Assembly: GCF_003967355.1 (NCBI RefSeq)
Contig: NZ_BIFH01000036.1
Location: 896-64,895, forward strand
Direction of reading: 5' to 3'
Source of the DNA: Embleya hyalina
GTDB taxonomy: Bacteria; Actinomycetota; Actinomycetes; Streptomycetales; Streptomycetaceae
Length of the DNA stretch: 64,000 nucleotides
The position numbers and the translations under genes are program-made. Of the stretch, positions 26,675-36,224 are shown one piece after another (positions within the stretch are counted from its first letter, which is position 1; every line of letters begins with the position of its first letter). The notes beneath the pieces were generated by a model that was not told the DNA's origin, searched no databases, and saw nothing but the letters and a program-made list of their open reading frames with translations.

Positions 26675-29167
26675 ATGACTCAGCCGTTGCCGGGCGCCGG
26701 GCCCGGAGAGACGACAGCCATCCCGCCGGTCGACAGACCCGACGGGAAAGAAAGCGAACCGAACGTGCGCCTCGGGGTGGGACTGACCACCGCGGACGTC
26801 GCGGAGCGGGTCGCCCGGGGCGACGTCAACGACGTCCCCGTGCGGTCGAGCCGATCCACCACCGAGATCGTCAAGGCGAACGTCTTCACCCGGTTCAACG
26901 CCGTCATCGGCGTGCTCTGGCTGATCATCCTGTCCGTCGGGTCGGTCAAGGACGGCCTGTTCGGCTTCGTGATCATCGCCAACACCGGGATCGGCATCAT
27001 CCAGGAGATGCGCGCCAAGCGCACCCTGGACCGCCTCGCGGTGATCGGCGAGTCCAAGCCGGTGGTGCGCCGCGACGGACGGGCCGTCGCGCTGTCCCCG
27101 TCCGAGCTGGTGCTCGACGACGTGATCGAACTGGGCGCGGGCGACAAGGCCGCCGTGGACGGCGTCGTGGTCGAGGCCGACAACCTCGAGATCGACGAGT
27201 CGCTGCTCACCGGCGAGGCCGACCCGGTGATCAAGCGCCCGGGCGACCCGGTGATGTCCGGCAGCTTCGTGGTGGCCGGCAACGGCGCGTTCACCGCGAC
27301 CCGGGTGGGTCGCGAGGCGTACGCCGCGCAACTGATGGAGGAGGCCAGCAAGTTCACGCTGGTGGCGTCCGAGCTGCGCAACGGGATCAGCACGATCCTC
27401 AAGTACGTCACCTGGATCCTCTTCCCGGCCTCGATCGCCCTGATCATCAGCCAGTACCGGCTGGAGGACACCACCTGGCGCGAGGCGGTGACCCGGATGA
27501 TCGCGGGCATCGTGCCGATGGTGCCCGAGGGCCTGGTGCTGCTCACCTCGCTGGCCTTCGCGGTCGGCGTGGTGCGCCTGGGCCGCAAGCAGTGCCTGGT
27601 CCAGGAGTTGCCCGCGATCGAGGGCCTGGCCCGGGTCGACGTGGTGTGCCTGGACAAGACCGGCACGCTGACCGAGGGCGGGATGAACGTCGCCGAGGTC
27701 CGCGAACTGGCCCAGGGCCTGCCGGTGCGCCCCGCGCTCGGCGCGCTCGGCACCACCGAGCCCCGGCCGAACGCGAGCCTGGCCGCGATCATCGACGAGT
27801 GCCCGGCCGAGCAGGGCTGGACCTCGGTGGAGAGCGTGCCGTTCTCCTCGGCGCGCAAGTACAGCGGGGCGACCTTCGAGGTGGCCGGTGCCCGTGCCAC
27901 GTGGCTGATCGGCGCCCCCGAGGTGCTGGTGACCACGCAGGCGCACGGCGACCTGCTCGCCGAGGCCGAACGCCTGGGCGCACAGGGCCTGCGAGTGCTG
28001 CTGCTCGTGCGTACCGACGCCGCGCTCGCGGACACGGTCGACGCCCTGGTCGGCGGCCCCGACGGCGCCGACGTGACGCCCGCCGCGCTGGTCGTGCTGG
28101 AACAGCGGCTGCGGCACGACGCGGGCGCGACGCTGGACTACTTCGCCGACCAGGGTGTGGCCGCCAAGGTCATCTCCGGGGACAACGCGATCTCGGTCGG
28201 CGCGGTGGCCGCCAAGCTCGGCATCAAGGGCGCCGACCACCCGGTGGACGCCCGGACGTTGCCCACCGACCAGAACGAACTGGCCGACGTGCTGGAGGCC
28301 AACACGGTCTTCGGCCGGGTCACCCCGCAGCAGAAGCGGGACATGGTCGCGGCGCTCCAGTCGCGCGGCCACAACGTGGCGATGACCGGCGACGGCGTCA
28401 ACGACGTACTCGCGCTCAAGGACGCCGACATCGGCGTGTCGATGGGCTCGGGCAGCGAGGCCACCAAGGGTGTCGCGCAGATCGTGCTCCTCGACAACAG
28501 CTTCGCCACGCTGCCGTCCGTGGTCGGCGAGGGTCGTCGGGTGATCGGGAACATCGAGCGGGTCTCGAACCTGTTCCTGACCAAGACCGCCTACTCGGTA
28601 CTGCTGGCCATCCTGGTGGTCATCGCCAACGTGCCGTACCCGTTCCTGCCGCGCCACCTGACGCTGCTCGCCTGGTTCACCATCGGCACGCCGGCGTTCT
28701 TCCTGGCCCTGGCACCGAACAAGGAGCGGGCCCGCGCGGGCTTCGTCAAGCGGGTGTTGCGCTACTCCGGACCCTCCGGCGTGATCGCGGGCACCGCGAC
28801 GTTCACCGCGTATCTGCTGGCCCGCTCGCACTACGGCGCGACGGACGCCACCCGTACGGCGGAGACCTCGATCGCGACGCTCACGTTGTTCCTGGTCGGC
28901 CTGTGGGTGCTGGCGATCATCGCGCGACCGTACACCTGGTGGCGGATAGCGCTGGTCCTGGTGATGGGCGCCGGATTCGCCGTGGTGCTGACGGTGCCCT
29001 GGCTGCAGCGGTTCTTCGAACTCAAGCTGGTCGGCACGCAGATGCCGTGGACGGCGGTCGGCCTGGCGATCGCGGCGGGGCTGCTCCTGGAGGTGGTTGC
29101 CTTTTGGAACAAGCGCCGATTGGCTCAGGAGGTCGCGGTGGTGGGGGCGGGCTCTGTGTCGGTGTGA
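26675..29167 (+). CDS. Cation-translocating P-type ATPase, CtpE-like
   Basis: An 830-residue membrane pump. It has the actuator motif LLTGEADPV, the phosphorylation site DKTGTLT with Asp327, the hinge motif MTGDGVNDVLALKDADIGV and the TM4 motif IVPMVPEGLVLLTSLAFAVG. About eight to ten transmembrane helices are predictable. The TM4 sequence resembles mycobacterial CtpE, reported as a calcium importer, so Ca2+ is the most likely ion but not proven. There is no N-terminal metal-binding domain. The start lacks a ribosome-binding site and may be leaderless; GTG 26766 is an alternative. It is monocistronic. Confidence 0.9.
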   Translation: MTQPLPGAGPGETTAIPPVDRPDGKESEPNVRLGVGLTTADVAERVARGDVNDVPVRSSRSTTEIVKANVFTRFNAVIGVLWLIILSVGSVKDGLFGFVIIANTGIGIIQEMRAKRTLDRLAVIGESKPVVRRDGRAVALSPSELVLDDVIELGAGDKAAVDGVVVEADNLEIDESLLTGEADPVIKRPGDPVMSGSFVVAGNGAFTATRVGREAYAAQLMEEASKFTLVASELRNGISTILKYVTWILFPASIALIISQYRLEDTTWREAVTRMIAGIVPMVPEGLVLLTSLAFAVGVVRLGRKQCLVQELPAIEGLARVDVVCLDKTGTLTEGGMNVAEVRELAQGLPVRPALGALGTTEPRPNASLAAIIDECPAEQGWTSVESVPFSSARKYSGATFEVAGARATWLIGAPEVLVTTQAHGDLLAEAERLGAQGLRVLLLVRTDAALADTVDALVGGPDGADVTPAALVVLEQRLRHDAGATLDYFADQGVAAKVISGDNAISVGAVAAKLGIKGADHPVDARTLPTDQNELADVLEANTVFGRVTPQQKRDMVAALQSRGHNVAMTGDGVNDVLALKDADIGVSMGSGSEATKGVAQIVLLDNSFATLPSVVGEGRRVIGNIERVSNLFLTKTAYSVLLAILVVIANVPYPFLPRHLTLLAWFTIGTPAFFLALAPNKERARAGFVKRVLRYSGPSGVIAGTATFTAYLLARSHYGATDATRTAETSIATLTLFLVGLWVLAIIARPYTWWRIALVLVMGAGFAVVLTVPWLQRFFELKLVGTQMPWTAVGLAIAAGLLLEVVAFWNKRRLAQEVAVVGAGSVSV

Positions 29168-29218
29168 TGGTGTGATGGGTGGGAGCGCCGCCCCGGTCGT
29201 TCGGTGATTCGGGGTGGT

Positions 29219-29380
29219 GCTGTTTTTTGGGCGCTTCGCGCCGGCTCGCGAGGGACCACTTTTTTCTCTCCCCCGCTTCGCTCCTCCGAGAAAAAAGCGG
29301 CCCCTCGCTCGGGGCCGGCTGTCCCTCCGCTTCGCTCCGGGCCATCCGACCCAAGTTCTGCGGCTCCGCCGCTCTCCGCG
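29219..29380. repeat. Cluster of inverted repeats after the P-type ATPase gene
   Basis: Several dyads are packed together. GGCGCTTCGCGCC lies near 29229. CTTTTTTCTC (29259-29268) is exactly complementary to GAGAAAAAAG (29288-29297), and GGCCCC-TCGCTC-GGGGCC is at 29299-29316. GCGGCTCCGCCGC lies near 29360. The A/T runs of the second repeat are striking in this genome. CGCTTCGCTCC also recurs at about 29273 and 29331. The cluster may be a compound terminator for the convergent genes on either side or a mobile repeat element. Confidence 0.7.
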
Positions 29381-29418
29381 CTGCGCGCGTCGATCGCGTG
29401 GGCGGCCCGGGGCGGGGG

Positions 29419-29550
29419 CGCTGACGCGCCATGGGGGTTCGGGCGCGGGGTGGGGTGGGGGGTGCTGACGTTCCATGGGGGTTCGGGGGCGGGGCGTTGG
29501 TGGGTTGGGGCGTGGTGGGTGGGGGTGGGGGTGGTGGGTTAGGGGGTGGG
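29419..29550. repeat. 45-bp direct repeat and G-run tract
   Basis: GCTGACG-N2-CCATGGGGGTTCGGG occurs at 29419 and again at 29464. Around and after it, many runs of three to six G separated by one to three bases (for example 29447-29463 and 29519-29550) satisfy a G-quadruplex pattern on the plus strand. The tract runs into the end of the next minus-strand gene. I find no coding potential in 29168-29538. Confidence 0.7.
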
Positions 29551-29952
29551 GCGTTCTGTGAGGGCTACGGCGGTGCCGAGCAGGGCTGAGCCGGCGGCCA
29601 GGGTTGCGATGAAGGCGCGGTGGCCTCGGGGGAGGGCCTTGGCGTGGGTGGCGGTGATCAGGACGTCGCCGAGGTCGGCGGCCGCCGCGGTCAGGGCCCA
29701 CAGGCGGACCGGTTCGCCGCGTGCCGCCGCGACCATGGTTCCGACGCCGAGTGCCACATCGCGCCCGCCCAGCGCGCGGGCGAACACCAGCGCTCCGACG
29801 CGGTCCGCGTCGTCGCCGATCCAGGGGCGGGCCACCCGGGGCGGGTCGAGCAGCGCGACCACCCCCAGTGCCGTGCGGGCGCCGCCCCAGGCGAGCGCCG
29901 CCGCCCGCCCGAGCCGGTCGAAGTCACCTGCGGTAATCGTCACATCCGGCAC
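29539..29952 (-). CDS. Small predicted membrane protein, unknown function
   Basis: A 137-residue protein with four hydrophobic segments. These include ALGVVALL, VGALVFARALGGRDVALGVG, LWALTAAAADLGDVLITA and AFIATLAAGSALLGTAVAL. The conserved-looking RALGGRDVALG motif recalls DUF4267-like small membrane proteins, but I cannot assign it firmly. GTG 29952 was chosen for GGGAG 7 bases upstream; GTG 29943 is possible. Its 3-prime end abuts the G-rich tract, and it is divergent from the lipoprotein gene. Confidence 0.65.
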   Translation of the reverse strand: MPDVTITAGDFDRLGRAAALAWGGARTALGVVALLDPPRVARPWIGDDADRVGALVFARALGGRDVALGVGTMVAAARGEPVRLWALTAAAADLGDVLITATHAKALPRGHRAFIATLAAGSALLGTAVALTERPTP

Positions 29953-30107
29953 GGTATCGCTCCCACGCCACTTCGGCGGCAGCCCATTTCGTGCATTAGC
30001 CTCGCCCTGCCGACACACGCACCGGCAACATCGAGCGAGCGGCGCCGTCGTGACGTCCCGTCACGCGTCCACGGGGGTGGAGGAAGGCGCCGGGTCGCCA
30101 CACGGGG

Positions 30108-30812
30108 ATGGAGAACCAGTTGTACCTGCGCAAGCCTGCCCTCTCGGGACTGCTCGTCGCCGCGTCCGTCATCGCTCTTTCGAGCGGCTGCGGCCTGGCC
30201 GACAAGGTCAAGGGTGACGACGACAAGAAGAAGGATCCGACCACGGCCGCGCCCCAGGCGGGCGGCAGCACGGGGAACGCGACCGGAGGCGCGACCGGCG
30301 CCCCCGCCACGGCGCCCGGCGGTGGCAAGGGCACCGCGCCGGCGACGGCTCCGGGCACCACCAAGCCCGGCGGGACCGGCAACCTCGACCCCAAGGCGTT
30401 CTGCGAACTGCTCACGCCCGCCGAACTCAAGGGCGTGCTGAACACCGAGGTCACCCGCACCAAGAACGACGAAACGCTGCGCACCTGCCGCTACTACGGG
30501 CCCGGCGACTCCGGCCTGGTGACCCTGCAGTACTTCGTCCGCAGCGGCAAGCTCGCCGACACGCCGGAGAGCGTGGTGGCCAAGAACGAGATGTCGAAGT
30601 ACGGCAAGCCGATCACCGACCTCGGCGCGATCCCCGCGCTGTACGTGCCCGGCACCGGCAGCTACCCGGCGCCCAGTGTCCCCGAGGTCTACTTCGCCAA
30701 GACGCACGGCGACGTGATCGTCGACATGCACGTCAGCCTGGCACCGCCCGCGAAGGACCTGCCGCGCGCGCAGCACATCGCGATCGCGAAGATCATCGCC
30801 GACAAGCTCTGA
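30108..30812 (+). CDS. Secreted lipoprotein, DUF3558-like
   Basis: A 234-residue protein with a type II signal peptide: positive start, hydrophobic core (SGLLVAASVIALSS) and lipobox LSSGC with Cys28. A Lys/Asp patch and a Gly/Thr/Ala/Pro-rich linker (about 35-90) lead to a compact C-terminal domain. The CELLTPAELKGVL and TCRYY pattern there is that of DUF3558-type actinobacterial lipoproteins. It is anchored on the outer face of the membrane; function unknown. TTG 30120, with GGAG 6 bases upstream, is a competing start that gives the same signal peptide. It is convergent with the acyl-CoA synthetase gene. Confidence 0.82.
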   Translation: MENQLYLRKPALSGLLVAASVIALSSGCGLADKVKGDDDKKKDPTTAAPQAGGSTGNATGGATGAPATAPGGGKGTAPATAPGTTKPGGTGNLDPKAFCELLTPAELKGVLNTEVTRTKNDETLRTCRYYGPGDSGLVTLQYFVRSGKLADTPESVVAKNEMSKYGKPITDLGAIPALYVPGTGSYPAPSVPEVYFAKTHGDVIVDMHVSLAPPAKDLPRAQHIAIAKIIADKL

Positions 30813-30817
30813 CCGCG

Positions 30818-30850
30818 GCGCGGGGGCCGGCCTCGGCCCGGCCCCCGCGC
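30818..30850. terminator. Bidirectional terminator
   Basis: GCGCGGGGGCCGG pairs with CCGGCCCCCGCGC over 13 bp with a 7-base loop. It lies 5 bases after the lipoprotein stop and 26 bases after the end of the convergent synthetase gene. Confidence 0.75.
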
Positions 30851-30876
30851 GATCCCGGTTGTTCGTACGCCCGGGA

Positions 30877-32598
30877 TCAACTGCCCTTGAGCTCGGGAAA
30901 GTCCTCCTCGAACCATTCCAGCGGGCCGCGCGAGGCCAGGTCCTCGTCGTGCAACTCGCGCTCGCGACCCCGCAGTTCGACCCGGCGGATCTTGCCGGAG
31001 ATGGTCTTGGGCAACTCCGCGAACTCGAGCCGACGCACCCGCTTGTACGGCGAGAGCACCGCACGCGCGTGCCGCAGGATCGCCAGGGCCGTCTCCCGGG
31101 TGGGCTCGTGCCCCGGGGCGAGCACCACGTACGCCTTGGGCACCGCGAGTCGGACCGGATCGGGCGAGGGCACCACGGCGGCCTCGGCCACCGCGTCGTG
31201 CTCGATCAGTACGCTCTCCAACTCGAACGGCGAGATCCGGTAGTCGGACGCCTTGAACACGTCGTCGGAGCGGCCCACGTAGGTGATGTAGCCGTCCGCG
31301 TCCCGGGTGCCGACGTCGCCGGTGTGGTAGAAACCGTCGCGCATCGACTCGGCCGTGCGCTCCGGGTCGTCGAGGTAACCCGCCATCAGACCCAGCGGGC
31401 GCGCGGCCAGTTCGAGGCAGATCTCGCCCTCGGCGTCGGTGCCGGTGACCACCTCGCCGGAGATCGGGTCGACCAGCGCCACCGTGTATCCGGGCAGCGG
31501 GCGGCCCATCGACCCCGGACGGACCTCCTGCCCGGGCGCGTTGCCGATCTGCGCGGTGGTCTCGGTCTGCCCGAAGCCGTCGCGGATGGTCAACCCCCAG
31601 GCGGCCCGCACCTGTTCGATCACCTCGGGGTTCAGCGGCTCGCCCGCGCCGATCACCTCGCGCAGCGAGGTGCGCCACGCGCCCAGGTCCTCCTGGACCA
31701 GCATCCGCCACACGGTCGGCGGCGCGCAGAACGAGGTCGCCCCGCAGCGCACCACGGTGTCCAGCAACGGGCGGGCGGCGAACCGCTCCTGACGCACGAT
31801 CAGGATCGTGGCGCCGGCGTTCCAGGGGGCGAAGAAGTTGCTCCACGCGTGCTTGGCCCAGCCGGGCGAGGAGATGTTCAGGTGCACGTCGCCGGGGCGC
31901 AGGCCGATCCAGTACATGGTGGACAGGTGCCCGATCGGGTAGCTCGCCTGGGTGTGCCCGACCAGCTTGGGCTGCGCGGTGGTGCCGGAGGTGAAGTAGA
32001 GCAGCAGCGGATCGCTCGCGGCGGTCGGCCCGTCGGGCGCGAACGGGGCGTCGGACTCCCACGCGTCGGCGAACGACGACCAGCCCTCGGTCGGCTCGCC
32101 CACCACGATCCGGGTCCACTCGCCCGGCACCTCGGCGAAGCCCGCCGTCACCGCCGACTCGGCGATCACGTGCGCGACGCCGCCCCGGGTGACCCGGTCG
32201 GTCAGGTCGGCCGGCGCCAGCATCGTGGTGGCCGGGATGATCACCGCGCCGAGCTTCATCGCGGCCAGCATCGCCTCCCACAACTCGACCCGGTTGCCGA
32301 GCACGAGCAGGATCCGGTCGCCGCGCCGCACCCCCCGCGTCCGCAACCACCCCGCGACCCGGTCGGAACGCCGGGACAACTCGGCGAAGGAGACCTTGGT
32401 GTCGGTGCCGTCCTCGGCCACGATCCACAGCGCGGTGGCGTCGTTGTCGCGGGCGATCGCGTCGAACCAGTCGAGCGCCCAGTTGAATTCGGTGGGTTCG
32501 GGGCGCGGGAAGTCCCGGCACGCGGTGGGCTGGTCCTCGCGGTGTTCGAGCAGGAAGTCGCGCGCAGCGCGAAACGCCTCGGTCGCACCCGTCGTCAT
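30877..32598 (-). CDS. AMP-binding acyl-CoA synthetase, medium-chain type
   Basis: A 573-residue adenylate-forming enzyme that would activate a carboxylic acid to an acyl-CoA via an acyl-AMP. The P-loop reads YFTSGTTAQPKLVGHT (the usual Gly is Ala). Other motifs are DGFGQTETT, HTGDVGTRDADGY with the conserved Asp, GRSDDVFKASDYRIS, and PKTISGKIRR with the catalytic Lys near the C-terminus. The overall arrangement matches medium-chain (ACSM-like) synthetases. ATG 32598 has GGAGGAATT upstream. It is divergent from the kinase gene over a 210-bp region. The substrate is not readable from the sequence. Confidence 0.9.
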   Translation of the reverse strand: MTTGATEAFRAARDFLLEHREDQPTACRDFPRPEPTEFNWALDWFDAIARDNDATALWIVAEDGTDTKVSFAELSRRSDRVAGWLRTRGVRRGDRILLVLGNRVELWEAMLAAMKLGAVIIPATTMLAPADLTDRVTRGGVAHVIAESAVTAGFAEVPGEWTRIVVGEPTEGWSSFADAWESDAPFAPDGPTAASDPLLLYFTSGTTAQPKLVGHTQASYPIGHLSTMYWIGLRPGDVHLNISSPGWAKHAWSNFFAPWNAGATILIVRQERFAARPLLDTVVRCGATSFCAPPTVWRMLVQEDLGAWRTSLREVIGAGEPLNPEVIEQVRAAWGLTIRDGFGQTETTAQIGNAPGQEVRPGSMGRPLPGYTVALVDPISGEVVTGTDAEGEICLELAARPLGLMAGYLDDPERTAESMRDGFYHTGDVGTRDADGYITYVGRSDDVFKASDYRISPFELESVLIEHDAVAEAAVVPSPDPVRLAVPKAYVVLAPGHEPTRETALAILRHARAVLSPYKRVRRLEFAELPKTISGKIRRVELRGRERELHDEDLASRGPLEWFEEDFPELKGS

Positions 32599-32808
32599 CG
32601 CCGAATTCCTCCGTCTGTCGTGTGGTCTCGCTGTACCGCAACACGGCGTCGCCCGTGCAGAAACGCACCCTCGCATCACCCGTTCGAGCGGTCAACGACC
32701 GAGACCGGGCCCTACGCGTTGACCGTCGCGGCGCGGGGCGGCCAGACTCCCCGGGGACACGGAACGAAGCGCACAAAGATGATCTTGATCTGACCATCGG
32801 GACCGTAA

Positions 32809-34110
32809 TTGACAGACAGTACGGCGCGATCCGGCCCACGCGTGCTCGTCCTGGCCGACGACCTCACCGGTGCCAACGCCACCGCGGTGCGCTTCGCCCG
32901 GCGCGGGATGCGCACGCTCGTCACCGGTGGGCCGCCGCGCACCTGTATCAGCGCCCCCGACGTGCTCGTGCTCGACCTGGCCACCCGGCACCTGCCCGGC
33001 GTCCAGGCCGCGCGCCGGGTGGTCGCGGGCGCCTCGGTGTTCCCGGACGCCCCGCTGGTGGCCAAGCGGGTGGACAGCACGCTGCGGGGCAACCCGGGCG
33101 CGGAGACCGCCGCGTTGTTGCACGTGCTGGACGCCCGCCCGGGGCCGCCGGTGCGGGCGCTGGTGGTGGCGGCCCATCCCGAGGCCGGTCGGACCACCGA
33201 GGGCGGCGTGCACCGCGTACACGGCGTGCCGATCGCGGACAGCGAGGCGGCCCGCGATCCGTTCCACCCGGTCACGTCCTCGTGTGTGCTCGGCACGTTC
33301 GCCACGAGCGAGCACACCGTCGCGCACGTCCCGCTCGACGTGGTGCGCGGCGATCGGTCGGGGCTGGCCCGCGCCCTCGGCGATCCGGGCGCGCGGATGC
33401 TGGTCTGCGACGCGATCACCGACGCCGACGTGGAGACCCTCGCGCTGGCCGCCGCGGCCCGCGCCCTGGAGGGCGATCTGCGCTGGTTGCCGGTCGACCC
33501 CGGACCGTTCGGCGCGGCCCTGGCCGGCGCGCTGGGCACGGTGCCCACCGGCCGCCCGGTGCTCGGCGTGGCCGGCAGCCTGAGCCGGCTCAGCCTGGAG
33601 CAGATCGCGCAGACCCAGCGCTGCCTGGACGCGCGCTGGCTGGACGTGGGCGACGCGCCGGACCCGATCCGGGTCGCCGCCGACCTGGTCGCGCTGGCCC
33701 GCACGGGGGTCGCGCTGGCCGGGATCCGCACCCGCGTACCCGATCGGGTCGACCCGGTGATCGCCGCGCGCCTGCCGGTGCTGCTCGGCGAGGCGGTCAA
33801 ACGCGCGCTGACCGTCGCGCCGTTCGCGGGCGTGTACGCCACCGGCGGGGACGTCGCGGGGGCGGTGTGCACGGCGCTCGACGCCGACGGGCTGGCGGTG
33901 GAGACCGAGGTCCAGCCCCTGGTGGTGGCCGGCCGCCTGGTCGGCGGAGCGCACGACGGGCTGCCGTTCGCGGCCAAGGGCGGCCTGGTCGGCGACGCGT
34001 ACGCGGCGGTGGCGTGCGCGCTGCACCTGCGGATGAGTTCCACCGTCACGGCGACGACGTCGCCCACGCCGATCACGACCGGAGAGAGCGCCGATGGACC
34101 ACGCCGATAA
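32809..34110 (+). CDS. Four-carbon acid sugar kinase family protein (DUF1537 type)
   Basis: A 433-residue kinase. The N-terminal domain has VLADDLTGANATAVRFARRG and KRVDSTLRGNPGAE. The C-terminal nucleotide-binding domain has VYATGGDVAGAVC and LPFAAKGGLVGD. This family (DtnK, DenK, OtnK) phosphorylates D-threonate, D-erythronate or related acids. The overlapping PdxA2 gene supports a D-threonate-like catabolic route to dihydroxyacetone phosphate, as described for DtnK/PdxA2 pairs. The specific substrate is inferred. The start is poorly marked: TTG 32809 has no good ribosome-binding site and GTG 32842 would truncate the first strand. No transporter or regulator gene is adjacent. Confidence 0.85.
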   Translation: MTDSTARSGPRVLVLADDLTGANATAVRFARRGMRTLVTGGPPRTCISAPDVLVLDLATRHLPGVQAARRVVAGASVFPDAPLVAKRVDSTLRGNPGAETAALLHVLDARPGPPVRALVVAAHPEAGRTTEGGVHRVHGVPIADSEAARDPFHPVTSSCVLGTFATSEHTVAHVPLDVVRGDRSGLARALGDPGARMLVCDAITDADVETLALAAAARALEGDLRWLPVDPGPFGAALAGALGTVPTGRPVLGVAGSLSRLSLEQIAQTQRCLDARWLDVGDAPDPIRVAADLVALARTGVALAGIRTRVPDRVDPVIAARLPVLLGEAVKRALTVAPFAGVYATGGDVAGAVCTALDADGLAVETEVQPLVVAGRLVGGAHDGLPFAAKGGLVGDAYAAVACALHLRMSSTVTATTSPTPITTGESADGPRR

Positions 34111-35191
34111 TCCGCCGGACCCCGCCGGTGACCCATCGCCCGTGGTGGCGCTCACCCTCGGCGATCCGGCCGGGATCGGTCCGGAGATCGTCGCCCGCAC
34201 CCTGGCCGACCCGGGTCCGCCCCGCCTCGCCCGGTGCGTCGCGGTCGGCGACGCGGCGGCGCTGCGGCGCGGTGCCCGGGCCTGCGGCCTGGACGTGCGG
34301 GTGCGCTCGATCGACCCGGCCGGGATCGGGACGGAGCCGGAGCCCGGGGTGGTCGACATCCTGGACACCGCGACCGTGACCGACGCGGAGATCGCCGACA
34401 CGATGCCGTGGGGCCGGGTCGGCGCACCCGCCGGCGCCGCCGCGCTCGCCGCGATCCGGCTCGCGGTCCGGCTCGCCGAGGCCGGCGCGGTCGACGCGAT
34501 CGCGACCGCCCCGATCAACAAGGAGTCGATCTGGGCGGCGGGCGCCGGGCAGTTGGGCCACACCGAACTGCTCGGCGAACTCACCGGCGCCGCCCACGCG
34601 GACACCATGTTCGTGGTCGGCGGCCTGAAGATCTTCTTCACCACCCGGCACGCCTCGCTGCGCACCGCCCTGGACCTGCTCACCCCCGAACGGGTGGACG
34701 CGGCGATCACGGCCGCGCACGAGGCGCTGCGGGTGTTCGGCGACGCGCCGGACCCGGTGCTGGCGGTGGCGGCGGTCAATCCGCACGGCGGCGAGGGCGG
34801 CGCGTTCGGCGACGAGGAGATCGAGGTACTGGCGCCCGCCGTGGCCCGGGCCCGGGACCGCGGCCTGGCCGTGGTCGGCCCGATCCCCGCCGACTCGGTC
34901 TTCCACCAGGGGCTGCGCGGGCGCTGGGCGGGGGTGTTGTCGCACTTCCACGACCAGGGCCACATCGCGGCCAAGACCTTCGACTTCGACGGCACCGTCT
35001 CGGTCACCGTCGGGCTGCCGATCCTGCGCACCTCGGTGGACCACGGCACCGCGTTCGACATCGCGGGCACCGGCGTCGCCGAATACGCGTCGATGCGCGA
35101 GGCGGTGCGCACGGCGGCGCGGTTCGCGCCCGCGGTGCCGCGCCTGCGCGCGACCTGGCCCCGGGTGGTCGATCCGGGCGCGGTCAGGTGA
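34094..35191 (+). CDS. pdxA2: 4-hydroxythreonine-4-phosphate dehydrogenase family protein (PdxA2)
   Basis: A 365-residue PdxA-family oxidoreductase with [16 protein letters not shown] at the N-terminus. The metal and substrate His residues are in [12 protein letters not shown] and [28 protein letters not shown] and [15 protein letters not shown] follow the family pattern. Actinomycetes make pyridoxal phosphate by the PdxST route, so a role in vitamin B6 synthesis is unlikely. Coupling to the acid-sugar kinase (17-bp overlap, with GGAGAG before the ATG) points to PdxA2-type oxidation and decarboxylation of 4-phospho-D-threonate. The 3-prime end overlaps psuG by 8 bp in convergent orientation. 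Confidence 0.88.
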   Translation: MDHADNPPDPAGDPSPVVALTLGDPAGIGPEIVARTLADPGPPRLARCVAVGDAAALRRGARACGLDVRVRSIDPAGIGTEPEPGVVDILDTATVTDAEIADTMPWGRVGAPAGAAALAAIRLAVRLAEAGAVDAIATAPINKESIWAAGAGQLGHTELLGELTGAAHADTMFVVGGLKIFFTTRHASLRTALDLLTPERVDAAITAAHEALRVFGDAPDPVLAVAAVNPHGGEGGAFGDEEIEVLAPAVARARDRGLAVVGPIPADSVFHQGLRGRWAGVLSHFHDQGHIAAKTFDFDGTVSVTVGLPILRTSVDHGTAFDIAGTGVAEYASMREAVRTAARFAPAVPRLRATWPRVVDPGAVR

Positions 35192-36194
35192 TGGTCAACG
35201 CCCTCGCGATCCGCGCGGCCAGGTCGGCGTTGCCCAGGATCAGCGCGACGTTGGCGGCCAGGCTCGCGCCGCGGGTCTCCCGGTGGAAGAACTCCAGCAG
35301 GAACGGGGTGACCGCCTTGCCGCGCACCCCGCCGTCCGCCAGCGCGGCCAGCGCCCGGCCCAGCACCCGATCGTGCAGGTCCGGATCCATCTGATCGCCC
35401 CGGGGCACCGGATTGGCCACCACCACCGCGGTACGACCCAACCCCAGCGCCTCGTGCGCGCGCACCACGTCGGCCACCTCGTCGGCGGTGTCCACCCGCC
35501 ACTCCAGGCGATGGCCGGAGTCGGCCAGATAGAACCCGGGGAAGGCGTGCGTACCAAAGCCGAGGACGGTGACGTTGAGCGATTCCAACCGCTCCAGCGT
35601 CGCGCCCACGTCCAGGATCGACTTGACCCCCGAGCACACCACGGTCAGCCCGCATCCGGTCAGCGCGATCAGGTCGGCCGACTCGTCCCAACTCTCCCGG
35701 GCCTGGCGATGCACCCCGCCCAGGCCGCCGGTGGCGAAGACCCGGATCCCGGCCTGATGCGCCAGATGCGCGGTCGCCCCCACGGTGGTCGCGGCGTGCC
35801 CGCCCCGCGCGGTGACCGGCGCCAGATCCCGGATCCCGGCCTTGAGCACCTCCCGGGAGCCGGCCACGAATTCGAGCGTCTCCGCGTCCAGGCCGATCGA
35901 CGGGCGCCCGTGCACGATCGCGATCGTCGCCGGCACCGCGCCCGCGGCCCGGACCCGCCCCTCGATCTCCCGCGCGATCCGCAGGTTGTCCGGCCGCGGC
36001 AGCCCGTGCGCGATGATCGTGCTCTCCAGCGCGACCACCGGCCGGCCCGCGGCCAGCGCGTCGGCGACCTCCGGCAGAATCCGCAAGCCGTTCACCGGAA
36101 GGACGCTACCGGGCGCGAGCGGCAGCGGTGTGGCATACGCGCCGGGACGTGCCGGTTCGGCCTCGCCCCGACGCTCGGATACTCCGATGATCAT
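35184..36194 (-). CDS. psuG: Pseudouridine-5'-phosphate glycosidase
   Basis: A 336-residue PsuG family enzyme that reversibly splits pseudouridine 5'-phosphate into uracil and ribose 5-phosphate. Recognisable are [56 protein letters not shown] and [11 protein letters not shown]. The Glu and Lys residues expected at the active site are in these motifs. The first ~35 residues are variable. Internal starts such as GTG before NGLRILPEV are possible, because ATG 36194 lacks a good ribosome-binding site. No psuK kinase gene is adjacent. A VOC gene lies 30 bases upstream on the same strand. Confidence 0.92.
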   Translation of the reverse strand: MIIGVSERRGEAEPARPGAYATPLPLAPGSVLPVNGLRILPEVADALAAGRPVVALESTIIAHGLPRPDNLRIAREIEGRVRAAGAVPATIAIVHGRPSIGLDAETLEFVAGSREVLKAGIRDLAPVTARGGHAATTVGATAHLAHQAGIRVFATGGLGGVHRQARESWDESADLIALTGCGLTVVCSGVKSILDVGATLERLESLNVTVLGFGTHAFPGFYLADSGHRLEWRVDTADEVADVVRAHEALGLGRTAVVVANPVPRGDQMDPDLHDRVLGRALAALADGGVRGKAVTPFLLEFFHRETRGASLAANVALILGNADLAARIARALTIT

Positions 36195-36224
36195 GGCAAT
36201 TCACCGTTCCACCCCGAAGCGGGG

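Noticed and set aside
29022-29542. Several small ORFs in the hairpin and G-rich region
   Set aside because: Their residues reflect the repeat composition (Gly/Arg/Pro) and no start has a ribosome-binding site.
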